Below are positions 1 to 7,692 of a DNA stretch of 32,963 bases, piece by piece; position 1 is the first letter of the stretch, and every line of letters begins with the position of its first letter. Below the pieces are notes generated by a model, which searched no databases, had not been told where the DNA came from, and was given only the letters and a program-made list of their open reading frames with translations. This DNA comes from QHCE01 sp038260095. Its GTDB lineage: Bacteria; Actinomycetota; Actinomycetes; Mycobacteriales; QHCE01. The stretch covers positions 1-32,963 of the forward strand of contig JBBSOC010000018.1 in the NCBI GenBank assembly GCA_038260095.1, in the 5' to 3' direction. The translations under genes were made by a program, and so were the position numbers.

Positions 1-72
1 CCAGCCGGACGGGAAAGTTTAAGGAAAGAACTTACTTTATATACCAATAGGCTGCAAGGCTTTGGTAGGACA

Positions 73-918
73 GTGGCCTCCATCCGCGAGCCGGGCGCAA
101 CGATGCCCCCCAGACGCTCCAGCGCGCCCAGCTCGGGCACATCCGGAGGCTCACCCGTCCCTGGAACGCCTGCGGTAGGACGTACCGCGGAGCCCACCCC
201 GCCGGATACAGTGCTTTCACTGGTTGCTGGCTGGGTCGCCCGCCGAGCTCATCATGCAGCAGAGACAAGAACCGGAGAGCTAAGTACCACCTTGGACGCT
301 CAGCTAAGGAGCCACCAGGCTCTCACGAATGAACTAGACGATCTAGACAACAGAGTGATTCCGGAGCTCGAAAGGAGAGAAGGCCGAGCTTTGGGCTATG
401 TGCGACGTTTACAAGATGACACAAACCTGAGAAACCATATTGCTGCGGAGACTAGGAGACAAGCGCAAGCCCAGAAGGATTATGAGGAAAGAAACACTTT
501 CTACCAAGCCCAGTTGGAATCTGCTCCAGGAACAATTGCAACGTCGACAGCTTCAACCGCCGCCCGTGCAGCTGGCGAAGAGCTCGATCGAGTAAATCAA
601 TTACTAACCGCGCTAAGAGCACAAATAGACGCAGCCACGCAAGCCTTCGACGCTGTCCAAGTATCGCTAGAGCTGGCACGAGCTCGGCGAGTGGATGTCA
701 ATGAGCAAGTTGGGCGATTAGACGGCCAAAGGCAAGCCACCGGGGAGGAGCTGAGGCGCGCTGAGCGAACAGCGGAACGCGGTGGCCCTATAGAACAGGC
801 GGCGCGTAGAGTCGCGGCCGGGTCGCAAGAAAGGGGCGTTAGACGGTTTTCTAGGCACGCAACGACACCTGTTCCGGTAAGCGCGCAACCAGGATCGCCA
901 CGACGTCCCTCAGCCTAA
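73..918 (+). CDS. Coiled-coil protein of unknown function
   Basis: I do not recognise this 281-residue protein. The first 45 residues or so are rich in Pro, Ser, Gly and Thr (disordered). From about residue 70 to 250 it is almost continuous charged helix with heptad-like spacing, broken by a short Ala/Thr/Ser-rich hinge near residues 150-165, so it should form two coiled-coil segments. The tail is again Pro/Ser/Arg-rich. No membrane segment, signal peptide or catalytic motif is visible. The GTG at 73 follows an AGGA that is too close (2 bases); the ATG at 103 has no clear ribosome site, so the start is uncertain. Codons such as AGA, AGG and TTA are more frequent than in the core genes to the right, which suggests acquired DNA. 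It lies left of the ddl fragment and AbiE pair and may belong to the same accessory segment. Confidence 0.55.
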   Translation: MASIREPGATMPPRRSSAPSSGTSGGSPVPGTPAVGRTAEPTPPDTVLSLVAGWVARRAHHAAETRTGELSTTLDAQLRSHQALTNELDDLDNRVIPELERREGRALGYVRRLQDDTNLRNHIAAETRRQAQAQKDYEERNTFYQAQLESAPGTIATSTASTAARAAGEELDRVNQLLTALRAQIDAATQAFDAVQVSLELARARRVDVNEQVGRLDGQRQATGEELRRAERTAERGGPIEQAARRVAAGSQERGVRRFSRHATTPVPVSAQPGSPRRPSA

Positions 919-982
919 GCGCCCTAACCTCTCCCCAACTAACCGTGGCCGATGCGTGTAGTGAGTCAGAGCGCCAGAGCCG

Positions 983-1178
983 CTAGTGCAGTCCGGTGCC
1001 GCGGTGTAGCGCGGTCGTGATCAGCCGATTCAGCAGCTCCGGATAAGGCAAGCCACTGACTGCCCACATTCGTGGAAACATCGAGATCGGAGTGAATCCG
1101 GGCATAGTGTTGATTTCATTCACCATCACCTGATTGCGCTCAGTCACGAAGAAGTCCACCCGAGCCAGACTGGCCCCA
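983..1178 (-). pseudogene. Displaced 3' fragment of D-alanine-D-alanine ligase gene
   Basis: This stretch matches 2826-3021, the last 64 or so codons of the complete ddl gene, without a gap at a constant offset of 1843 bases. By eye there are about 21 mismatches in 196 bases (roughly 89% identity). Translated on the minus strand it still reads to the same TAG stop and carries the ATP-grasp motif NEINTMPGFT and the GLH tail. Only about three residues differ from the intact copy (His to Arg, Met to Val, Ala to Val), so most changes are silent and the decay is recent. Homology starts next to the ddl stop codon and ends abruptly near 1178. It has no start and lacks the N-terminal and central domains, so it cannot make an enzyme. 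Confidence 0.9.
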
Positions 1179-1203
1179 TTGCGAATAGATCACTGTTTCC
1201 TAG

Positions 1204-1251
1204 TAGACATGCTGCAAAACTCCCGGATATGGTAGCTTTGCAGCATGTCTA
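1204..1251. promoter_or_regulatory. Inverted repeat over the abiE start, probable AbiEi operator
   Basis: Perfect 15-base arms, TAGACATGCTGCAAA (1204-1218) and TTTGCAGCATGTCTA (1237-1251), are separated by 18 bases. The right arm contains the likely ATG of abiEi (1245). AbiEi antitoxins studied in other bacteria repress their operon by binding inverted repeats in the promoter, so autoregulation is the natural reading. There is no Shine-Dalgarno sequence before the ATG, so the transcript may be leaderless and bound over its start site; this last point is inference. Confidence 0.75.
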
Positions 1252-1910
1252 TGGGTTCTGCGATGGTTGCGCTGGCGGAATTTACTGAGGGCCAGTGGGG
1301 TATGGTCACCCGCGCTCAAGCCATCCGGCTTGGAGTGGCGGAATCCACTTTAGGACGGATGGCGGCTGCAGGGGCGCTAGAGCATGTAACGCATGGAGTG
1401 TATCGGGTCCGAGGTGGCGCAACCCATCCTGAACAAGGTCTGTACGCCGAATGGCTGATGCTCAAACCAGCGACATCAGCCTGGCAGCGCCAGGTATCAG
1501 ATGGGGTGGTGTCACACCAGTCAGCGGCTTTTTGCTACCAGATCGGCGACCTTTCCGCCTACGTCCATGAATTCACGCTGCCAGTACGCCGGCAAGCTAC
1601 CCGCACCTCCATACGCCTACACCGGCGCGCTATAGGGGCTGAAGGCGTGGAGTGGGAATGGGTACACGATATGCCCATTACCCGCCCTCCCCGTCTAGTG
1701 GGTGATCTGCTTCGGGATCGCCAAGACCCGAGCGCTGTAGCTAAGGTAGCCGCAGAAGCACTAGCTAAGCATCTCACTACCCGCGAAGAGCTTATCGAGG
1801 CAGCAAAAAGCTGGGGTAACCCCTACGGACGACGCTTTACGACCGGGGAAAAGATCGTGGACTGGCTGGCTTCAATCGCTCTCACGTCATCCGTCGGAGT
1901 CAAAGATTAG
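1245..1910 (+). CDS. abiEi: AbiEi-type antitoxin / transcriptional repressor
   Basis: A 221-residue protein with the layout of type IV antitoxins of the AbiE system. An N-terminal winged-helix segment (about residues 12-55, with the pattern G-x-V-T-R-A-Q-A-x-x-L-G-V) is followed by the basic YRV element and by a larger AbiEi C-terminal domain containing the SHQSAA and LVGDLL segments. In the family the N-terminal domain binds operator DNA and represses the operon, while the whole protein counteracts the toxin without stable complex formation. It is three bases ahead of abiEii, the usual order of the pair. The start could be the ATG at 1245, 1251 or 1263; none has a clear ribosome site. The flanking inverted repeat supports self-repression. 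Confidence 0.82.
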   Translation: MSMGSAMVALAEFTEGQWGMVTRAQAIRLGVAESTLGRMAAAGALEHVTHGVYRVRGGATHPEQGLYAEWLMLKPATSAWQRQVSDGVVSHQSAAFCYQIGDLSAYVHEFTLPVRRQATRTSIRLHRRAIGAEGVEWEWVHDMPITRPPRLVGDLLRDRQDPSAVAKVAAEALAKHLTTREELIEAAKSWGNPYGRRFTTGEKIVDWLASIALTSSVGVKD

Positions 1911-1913
1911 ACC

Positions 1914-2852
1914 ATGAGCCCTCTCCCCTACCGCAGTGCTGAAGCTTTCCGGACCGCGCTTAGCGCTCGCTTCAAGCAGCGTGTCCGTGAAAGCGGCTTG
2001 TCCACGCAACAACTGGCTCGTCAATTCGCCTACGACAGATTCCTGTCCCGTGTCTTCACCGCCCCCGGAGCAGATCAATGGGTTCTTAAAGGTGGAGGGG
2101 CACTGCTGGCCCGCCTAACCGGTGCGCGACACAGCATAGACCTTGACCTATATCGGGCAGCCGATGATCTTACGACCGCAGAACATGCGCTGCGGATGGC
2201 CACCGCGTACGACTTGGACGACTTCTTCACTTTTTGGCTCAGCGAAGGTAGACCCCTCACCAACATGCACCGCGGTACGACCTTCGCGGTGCAGTCCCGC
2301 ATCGGACAACGGCCCTTCGAACGGTTCTCGGTAGATCTCGTCGCTGACGCAACCATGACCGGCACCCCTGAGCCGGCCGCACCGATAGTAGATCTAGGAA
2401 TCGAGGGCCTCGACACCCCCAACTATCAGCTGTATCCCCTTGTCGACCACATCGCCGACAAACTTGCGGCCATGTACGAAACCCATCCCGGACTAGGCGG
2501 GACCATTGTGCCATCTAGCCGAGTAAAGGATTTCGTGGATCTTGCCGTCATTGCCACCAGTCAAACGGTCACAGGCGCGAACCTACACCGAGCCATCATC
2601 TCGGAGTTCGCCCAACGTCAGCTGGGGCTCCCCGCGACATTCAATGTGCCAGACCCCAGCATCTGGGCTACCGGTTACGAGCGTATGGCCCGCGACACCC
2701 CAGCTCTGAGAAACCACCGCGCCTACCACGAAGGCTACCGCCTCGTTACGGCATTCCTCAGTCCGATATTGGCCCACCAAATTAGCGGAGAATGGCAGCC
2801 CCTCAGACAAGAATGGATACCGCCGCTAGTGCAGGCCCGTACCGCGGTGTAG
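1914..2852 (+). CDS. abiEii: AbiEii-type nucleotidyltransferase toxin
   Basis: A 312-residue protein of the AbiEii/DUF1814 (MenA-like) nucleotidyltransferase family, the toxin partner of abiEi. Visible marks are the glycine-rich GGGALL (residues 60-65) followed by the Asp-x-Asp pair (residues 76 and 78, in IDLDL) of DNA-polymerase-beta-type nucleotidyltransferases, a Lys-rich helix before the C-terminal half (DHIADKLAAMYE) and the conserved KDFVDL (about residue 206). Family members are bacteriostatic; some add nucleotides to tRNA ends, and abiE loci can abort phage infection. The last eight codons and the stop lie antisense over the end of ddl (2826-2852). The same stop is present in the displaced ddl fragment, so the C-terminus appears to have been fixed by the junction with ddl. 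Confidence 0.88.
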   Translation: MSPLPYRSAEAFRTALSARFKQRVRESGLSTQQLARQFAYDRFLSRVFTAPGADQWVLKGGGALLARLTGARHSIDLDLYRAADDLTTAEHALRMATAYDLDDFFTFWLSEGRPLTNMHRGTTFAVQSRIGQRPFERFSVDLVADATMTGTPEPAAPIVDLGIEGLDTPNYQLYPLVDHIADKLAAMYETHPGLGGTIVPSSRVKDFVDLAVIATSQTVTGANLHRAIISEFAQRQLGLPATFNVPDPSIWATGYERMARDTPALRNHRAYHEGYRLVTAFLSPILAHQISGEWQPLRQEWIPPLVQARTAV

Positions 2853-3968
2853 CGCGGTTGTAATCAGCCGGTTCAACAGCTCAGGATAGGGCAAGCCGCT
2901 GGCTGCCCACATTCGGGGAAACATCGAGATCGGGGTGAATCCGGGCATGGTGTTGATTTCGTTCATCATCACCTGATTGTGCTCGGTGACGAAGAAGTCC
3001 ACCCGGGCCAGACTGGCACCATCCACCGCAACGAAGGCTTTGCGCGCTAACTCTTGGACCTGTGCGGTGACCGCGTCAGAGAGCTGCGCAGGAACGTCGA
3101 ACTCGCATGCGTCATCAAGATATTTAGCCTCAACGTCGTACCAATCGTGGCCCCGCATTACCCGAATTTCGGCTGGAAGGCTTGCCTCGGGCGGCCCACC
3201 GGCAACGCCTTCCAACACACCGCACTCCACCTCCGCGCCAACGACCGCCGCTTCAATCAGAATTTTTGGATCAACCTCTCGTGCGGCGGCTACCGCGCTT
3301 TCCAGCTCATCCCAGCTAGTCACCTTGCTAATGCCGACGCTGGAACCAGCACGCGCCGGCTTGACGAACACGGGCAAGCCGAGCCGTCGTTGCTGCACCT
3401 GAGTCAGCTGCTCACCGGCCCGCAACACCACGTACTCACCGACCGGCAGCCCCGCCGCTACAAGCAGCCGCTTAGTGAACTCCTTGTCCATACAGACCGC
3501 GGAGGCGAGCACACCAGAACCCACGTAGGGAATGCCTGCCATCTCCAACATGCCCTGGATCGTGCCGTCCTCCCCGTAAGGACCGTGCAGGACCGGAAAG
3601 ACCACATCGATGCCACCAAGCTCCGCCACACCAACCGTTGGGTCCATACTGATCAAGCCGCCCGAGGTGGGATCACCTGCCAGGATCACCGCGGCGCCGT
3701 CCTTCACCGACGGCAAGGCGCGGTCGTGAATTTCCAGCTCACCCCGGCTCCCGGAGGTGAGCACCCAACGGCCCTCTGGAGTTATCCCAATAGGGACCAC
3801 ATCGAAAAGATTTCGATCCAGTGTGGCAAGCACGCTACTGGCGCTGACACATGAAATGGAATGCTCGCCGCTACGGCCACCAAAGATCACCGCCACCCGA
3901 GTCTTACGGCCGGCCTTTGACTGGTCGAGTTGGGCTGACGGCGAGAGGGCTGTGGGGCGATTCGTCAC
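2826..3968 (-). CDS. ddl: D-alanine-D-alanine ligase
   Basis: Cytoplasmic ATP-grasp enzyme joining two D-alanines for the peptidoglycan precursor. The protein has the N-terminal FGGRSGEHSISCVSA substrate loop, the VLHGPYGEDGTIQGMLE segment, KPARAGSSVGISKV (ATP-binding lysine and glycine loop), the RVDFF strand and the metal-binding NEINTMPGFT near the C-terminus, ending in GLH as in mycobacterial DdlA. The GTG at 3968 is preferred because AGGTAGGG stands about 10 bases upstream, giving 380 residues, close to the family size; an in-frame ATG at 4004 without a ribosome site would add 12 residues. It follows gpsA by 75 bases in the same direction, the gpsA-ddlA order also known in mycobacteria. 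The 3' end overlaps abiEii convergently by 27 bases and has a second, diverged copy at 983-1178. Confidence 0.95.
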   Translation of the reverse strand: MTNRPTALSPSAQLDQSKAGRKTRVAVIFGGRSGEHSISCVSASSVLATLDRNLFDVVPIGITPEGRWVLTSGSRGELEIHDRALPSVKDGAAVILAGDPTSGGLISMDPTVGVAELGGIDVVFPVLHGPYGEDGTIQGMLEMAGIPYVGSGVLASAVCMDKEFTKRLLVAAGLPVGEYVVLRAGEQLTQVQQRRLGLPVFVKPARAGSSVGISKVTSWDELESAVAAAREVDPKILIEAAVVGAEVECGVLEGVAGGPPEASLPAEIRVMRGHDWYDVEAKYLDDACEFDVPAQLSDAVTAQVQELARKAFVAVDGASLARVDFFVTEHNQVMMNEINTMPGFTPISMFPRMWAASGLPYPELLNRLITTALHRGTGLH

Positions 3969-4043
3969 GGCGCAGACCCTACCTGCAATCCCCCACGTGC
4001 GCATGACCGGTGGCTGTGCTTGCGCGAGTCAGAGCTGCCACCT

Positions 4044-5129
4044 TTAGTACTGCATCGAAACAATGCCGAACTCAGCCCGCGGCTCACGGGCCATGAGTTC
4101 ACCGAACGCCTGCGCGGGGGTGGAGTCTTCGTGGCAGATTTTCACGATTTGATCGGTCAGCGGCATGTCTACTCCCCACTTCAGCGCCAAGTCTCGCACG
4201 GCAAGCGAAGAGGTCACACCTTCCACCACTTGGGGGTTACGCAGCTGCGCTTGGCTCATACTCTGGCCACGTCCTAGCAGTTCCCCGAACCCGCGGTTTC
4301 GTGACAGCCGCGAGTAGCACGTCGCCACCACATCGCCCAGCCCGGCCAGGCCCGCAAACGTCATCGGGTCAGCACCGAGCATGTGGCCCAGTCGAGTTGC
4401 TTCAGCCAAACCACGTGCGATCACCGACGCGGTGGCGTTGTCACCCAGCTTCATCCCCGAGACGATCCCGCAGGCGAGCGCGATGACGTTCTTCATCGCG
4501 CCGGCAAGCTCGCAACCGATGATGTCGGGGTTGGTATAGGGACGCAAGTATCTAGTCGTGCAGGCACGCTGGACTAGCTGAGCACGTGCTGAATCCTCGC
4601 ATGCCACCACCGTCGCCGTGGGTTGCTCCCGCGCAATCTCTTCGGCAAGGTTGGGTCCGCTCACCACCGCCACTCGCTGCGAGTCGATTCCGGCGGCCTG
4701 AACAATAACTTCGCTCATGCGTAGCCCGCTGCCCAGCTCAATACCCTTGGCTAAACTAACCACAACGGCGCCCGGATCTACCGCTGGCGCCCACTCCGAC
4801 ATGTTGCTGCGCAGAGTCTGGGACGGCACCGCGAGCACCAACAGATCACGCGCATGTTCCATCGCCTGGGCGCAATCGCTAGTGGTGCGTAGCCCAGCCG
4901 GCAATCGGATGTGGGGCAGGTAATCCGGATTACGACCAGTGGCGGCGATGCTGCGTGCTATCTCGGGCCGGCGCGCCCACAACAGGACATCACAGCCAGC
5001 ATCGACGAGTACTTTGCCGAACGTGGTACCCCACGATCCAGCCCCCAGTACCGACACTCGTAGCGGAGGCGCCACGGGTTCGATGAGTGGATCAGCCGAC
5101 GATGGCGACCTGCGTTGGCCGCCGGTCAT
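4044..5129 (-). CDS. gpsA: Glycerol-3-phosphate dehydrogenase [NAD(P)+]
   Basis: Cytoplasmic enzyme reducing dihydroxyacetone phosphate to sn-glycerol 3-phosphate, the backbone for phospholipids. The Rossmann nucleotide loop GAGSWG is at residues 29-34. The signature GPNLAEEIA and the catalytic-lysine helix GAMKNVIALACGI (near residue 215) follow, then the GLAGLGDVVATCYS and SRNRGFGELLGRG elements. At 361 residues it is slightly longer than usual because of a 24-residue polar N-terminal extension. The ATG overlaps the stop of plsC by four bases (ATGA), which implies translational coupling and supports this start. The acyltransferase just upstream uses the lipid branch that this product feeds, so the two form a glycerolipid unit. 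Confidence 0.95.
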   Translation of the reverse strand: MTGGQRRSPSSADPLIEPVAPPLRVSVLGAGSWGTTFGKVLVDAGCDVLLWARRPEIARSIAATGRNPDYLPHIRLPAGLRTTSDCAQAMEHARDLLVLAVPSQTLRSNMSEWAPAVDPGAVVVSLAKGIELGSGLRMSEVIVQAAGIDSQRVAVVSGPNLAEEIAREQPTATVVACEDSARAQLVQRACTTRYLRPYTNPDIIGCELAGAMKNVIALACGIVSGMKLGDNATASVIARGLAEATRLGHMLGADPMTFAGLAGLGDVVATCYSRLSRNRGFGELLGRGQSMSQAQLRNPQVVEGVTSSLAVRDLALKWGVDMPLTDQIVKICHEDSTPAQAFGELMAREPRAEFGIVSMQY

Positions 5130-5836
5130 ATCAGCCTCCGACTTTTCGCGGGTACAAACAACGGACCTACCGGCGCTGGCTCGCCGCGCACCGCGGCAAC
5201 ATCGTCACGAAGTCGCCGCAGGATGGTATCAGTGGCGCCACGCAGCACCTCGTTGGTGAGTGGACAATCCATGAAGCGGGTTAGGTCCACTGGAGGCCCA
5301 GCCGCGACAGTCACTCGAGTTCGCGGCCGAAACCCGATCTTCCCAGTCACCGGGTTATGAAAGCGCTGGGCGCCCCACTGCGCGATCGGGATCACCGACG
5401 CTCCGGTGGTCAGCGCCAGACGGGCGACCCCAGTCTTACCCTGCATCGGCCACAGCTGCGGATCGGCCGTGCACGTACCTTCGGGGTAGATGATCACTGT
5501 CTCATCGGATTCGAGCACCGAAATCGCGGCCTTAAGCGCCGTCATCGCATCCGCCGTGCCGCGTCGAACGGGGATTTGGTGCATCTGCCGCAGCATATAA
5601 CCGATCACAGGTACAGTGAACAGGGAGTCTTTCGCCAGAAACCGCGGGTTTCGAGGCCGATCAAATACGAAATGCGCCACGATTAATGGGTCGGCGTTAG
5701 ACAAATGGTTAGGAACCAGAATTGCTGGACCACTGGCTGGAATATGCTCTTGACCACGCCACTGCCGCTTGGTCATCATTATCGCGATTGGCCGAACGAG
5801 GACTTCGGTCAATCTAAGCCAGAACCCGCGCCGCAC
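5126..5836 (-). CDS. plsC: 1-acyl-sn-glycerol-3-phosphate acyltransferase (PlsC family)
   Basis: Membrane-associated acyltransferase that places the second acyl chain on lysophosphatidic acid. Motif I is NHLSNAD (His-x4-Asp catalytic pair), followed by FLAKDSLF, the QIPVRRG phosphate-binding arginines, motif III YPEGT and the VIPIAQWG segment. The GTG at 5836 is chosen because GGAGG ends four bases upstream and the resulting 236-residue protein (beginning with the typical RRGFWLRL helix) has the normal family length. An open frame continues upstream to an ATG at 5956, but that would overlap the mutase gene and add an unrelated leader. The stop overlaps the start of gpsA. A second PlsC paralogue lies at 8388-9083. 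Confidence 0.9.
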   Translation of the reverse strand: MRRGFWLRLTEVLVRPIAIMMTKRQWRGQEHIPASGPAILVPNHLSNADPLIVAHFVFDRPRNPRFLAKDSLFTVPVIGYMLRQMHQIPVRRGTADAMTALKAAISVLESDETVIIYPEGTCTADPQLWPMQGKTGVARLALTTGASVIPIAQWGAQRFHNPVTGKIGFRPRTRVTVAAGPPVDLTRFMDCPLTNEVLRGATDTILRRLRDDVAAVRGEPAPVGPLFVPAKSRRLI

Positions 5837-5922
5837 GAAACCTCCGCTTGTACTTACACCTCGAACCCAGCGTAATGCCGCCACGAGCATGAATGTAGCT
5901 AGTCTCTCATGGTGGCTAAAGC

Positions 5923-7638
5923 TTAGAACGCGGCTGGTTCGCGGTAGGTACCCCACAGCTCGCGCAAAACGTTGCAGATCTCTCCAAGCGTAGCCTCTGC
6001 CCGCGCCGCGTCGAGCATGCTGGGTACTACGTTATCGGTACCGCGCGCGGCTGCCACAAGGTTGGCTAGCGCAGCCTGCACCGCAGCGTTGTCGCGGTTG
6101 GCGCGGCGCGGTTGCAGCAGTTCGCGCTGCTTACGCTCCACCTCACGGCCGATCCGCAAAACGTCAAGCTGCTCACCGTTGGGCTGGGAATAGACATTTA
6201 CCCCAACAATCTTCTTCTCGCCTTTCTCCACCCTCTGCTGGTAGACAAACGCCGATTCGGCAATCTGGCGTACGAACCAGCCGCCTTCGATCCCGCGCAA
6301 GATCCCGGCCGTCATGGGTCCGATTGGGTGATCAGCACCTGCCGGGTCCAGCGCGGCGATCGTACTGAAGATGCCTTCAGCTTGACGCTCGAGCTCGTCG
6401 GTAAGCTCTTCGATGTACCACGAGCCACCCAGCGGGTCGGCTACGTTCATCACTCCAGTTTCGGCGGCAAGCACATGCTGCGTGCTCAACGCTATCTGTG
6501 CGGCCTTCTCGCTGGGCAACGCAAGCACTTCATCTAAGGCGTTGGTGTGCAGCGAGTTGGTGCCGCCGAGCACGGCGGCCAGTGCTTCCACCGCGGTACG
6601 GACAATGTTGTTCTCCGGCTGCTGTGCGGTGAGCGAGACTCCAGCGGTCTGGGTGTGAAACCGCAACCATTGCGCTTTCGGGTTCGTGGCCCCATAAACG
6701 TCGCGCATCCATCGGGCCCAGATGCGTCGTGCCGCGCGGAACTTCGCGATCTCTTCGAAAAAATCGATGTGGGCATCGAAAAAGAAGGACAACTCCGAAG
6801 CGAAGTTGTTGATCGACAAACCGCGGGAAAGCCCGAGTTCCACATAGCCAAAACCGTCGGCGAGCGTGAATGCCAGCTCCTGCGCCGCGGTGGCACCGGC
6901 TTCTCGAATGTGATAGCCCGAGACCGATAGCGGTTTGTACGAGGGCACACCGCTCTGACAGAACTCCATGAGGTCGCCGATCAGCCGCAGATGCGGCTCT
7001 GGGGCAAAAATCCACTCCTTCTGCGCGATGTACTCCTTGAAAATATCGGTTTGCAGAGTTCCGTTGAGCTGCGCCATCGGAACACCTTGACGCTCGGCCG
7101 CAACGACGTACATACAAAAGATCGGCACCGCCGGGCCCGAAATCGTCATCGACGTCGTGATCTCGCCCAACGGAATACCCGCGAAGAGGACCTCCATATC
7201 CGCCGCGGAATCGATGGCGACCCCACAGTGCCCTACCTCACCGAGCGCACGCGGATCGTCAGAGTCGCATCCCATCAACGTTGGCATGTCAAACGCTACC
7301 GACAGTCCATCGCCGCCTTGGCGCAGAATCATCGCGTATCGGGCGTTAGTCGCGGCCGCACTGCCGAACCCGGCGAACTGCCGCACAGTCCAAGGCTTAC
7401 CGCGATATCCGGTGTCGTATAGACCCCGAGTGAAGGGAAACTCCCCCGGCCAACCGATTCGTTCGAAACCGGGGAGCTGCACACCCTCGGCCGGCCCGTA
7501 CACCGGAGCGACCGGCAACCCGGAGAGCGTGGTGAAATCAGCTTCGCGCAACCGCCCCGATGCTCGAGCCTGCTCGTAGCGGTTCCGCCAAGCGTGACCG
7601 CTAGAGGAGTTCGTGTCACTGCTCATGCCGGCTGCCAT
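5923..7638 (-). CDS. icmA: B12-dependent acyl-CoA mutase large subunit, isobutyryl-CoA mutase type
   Basis: This 571-residue protein has the TIM-barrel substrate domain of the methylmalonyl-CoA mutase family (TGYRGKPWTVRQ, GLSVAFDMPT, GVAIDSAADM, GGTNSLHTNALDE) but no C-terminal cobalamin domain with the DxHxxG motif. In methylmalonyl-CoA mutase the substrate carboxylate is held by a Tyr (89) and an Arg (207) in the Propionibacterium enzyme; here these positions are Phe88 (RQFAGF) and Gln206 (EYIAQKEW), the pair described for isobutyryl-CoA mutase. IcmA-type enzymes interconvert isobutyryl- and butyryl-CoA with a separate small B12-binding subunit (IcmB), not found in this window. It ends 86 bases before plsC in the same direction, so a link to branched-chain acyl supply for lipids is possible. 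The start may be the ATG at 7638 or 7626; neither has a strong ribosome site. Confidence 0.88.
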   Translation of the reverse strand: MAAGMSSDTNSSSGHAWRNRYEQARASGRLREADFTTLSGLPVAPVYGPAEGVQLPGFERIGWPGEFPFTRGLYDTGYRGKPWTVRQFAGFGSAAATNARYAMILRQGGDGLSVAFDMPTLMGCDSDDPRALGEVGHCGVAIDSAADMEVLFAGIPLGEITTSMTISGPAVPIFCMYVVAAERQGVPMAQLNGTLQTDIFKEYIAQKEWIFAPEPHLRLIGDLMEFCQSGVPSYKPLSVSGYHIREAGATAAQELAFTLADGFGYVELGLSRGLSINNFASELSFFFDAHIDFFEEIAKFRAARRIWARWMRDVYGATNPKAQWLRFHTQTAGVSLTAQQPENNIVRTAVEALAAVLGGTNSLHTNALDEVLALPSEKAAQIALSTQHVLAAETGVMNVADPLGGSWYIEELTDELERQAEGIFSTIAALDPAGADHPIGPMTAGILRGIEGGWFVRQIAESAFVYQQRVEKGEKKIVGVNVYSQPNGEQLDVLRIGREVERKQRELLQPRRANRDNAAVQAALANLVAAARGTDNVVPSMLDAARAEATLGEICNVLRELWGTYREPAAF

Positions 7639-7692
7639 ACCGACATCGTATGCCCGGGGGTGCAGTCGCAGGCTGTAATGCTGAGCCGTGTT

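Noticed and set aside
1204..1251. Inverted repeat as the end of an insertion sequence
   Set aside because: The two arms are 18 bases apart with no transposase between them, and the position over the abiEi start fits an operator.
3054..3854. Long open frame on the plus strand across ddl (266 codons)
   Set aside because: It is the antisense shadow of ddl, whose frame has all ATP-grasp motifs; the plus-strand product shows no family features.
5837..5956. Upstream extension of plsC to the ATG at 5956
   Set aside because: It would overlap the mutase end, adds an atypical leader, and the GTG at 5836 has a GGAGG site and gives the family length.
6530..7117. Open frame in another minus-strand phase within the mutase gene
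   Set aside because: It lies wholly within a gene with strong family motifs and has an Arg/His/Cys-rich shadow composition.
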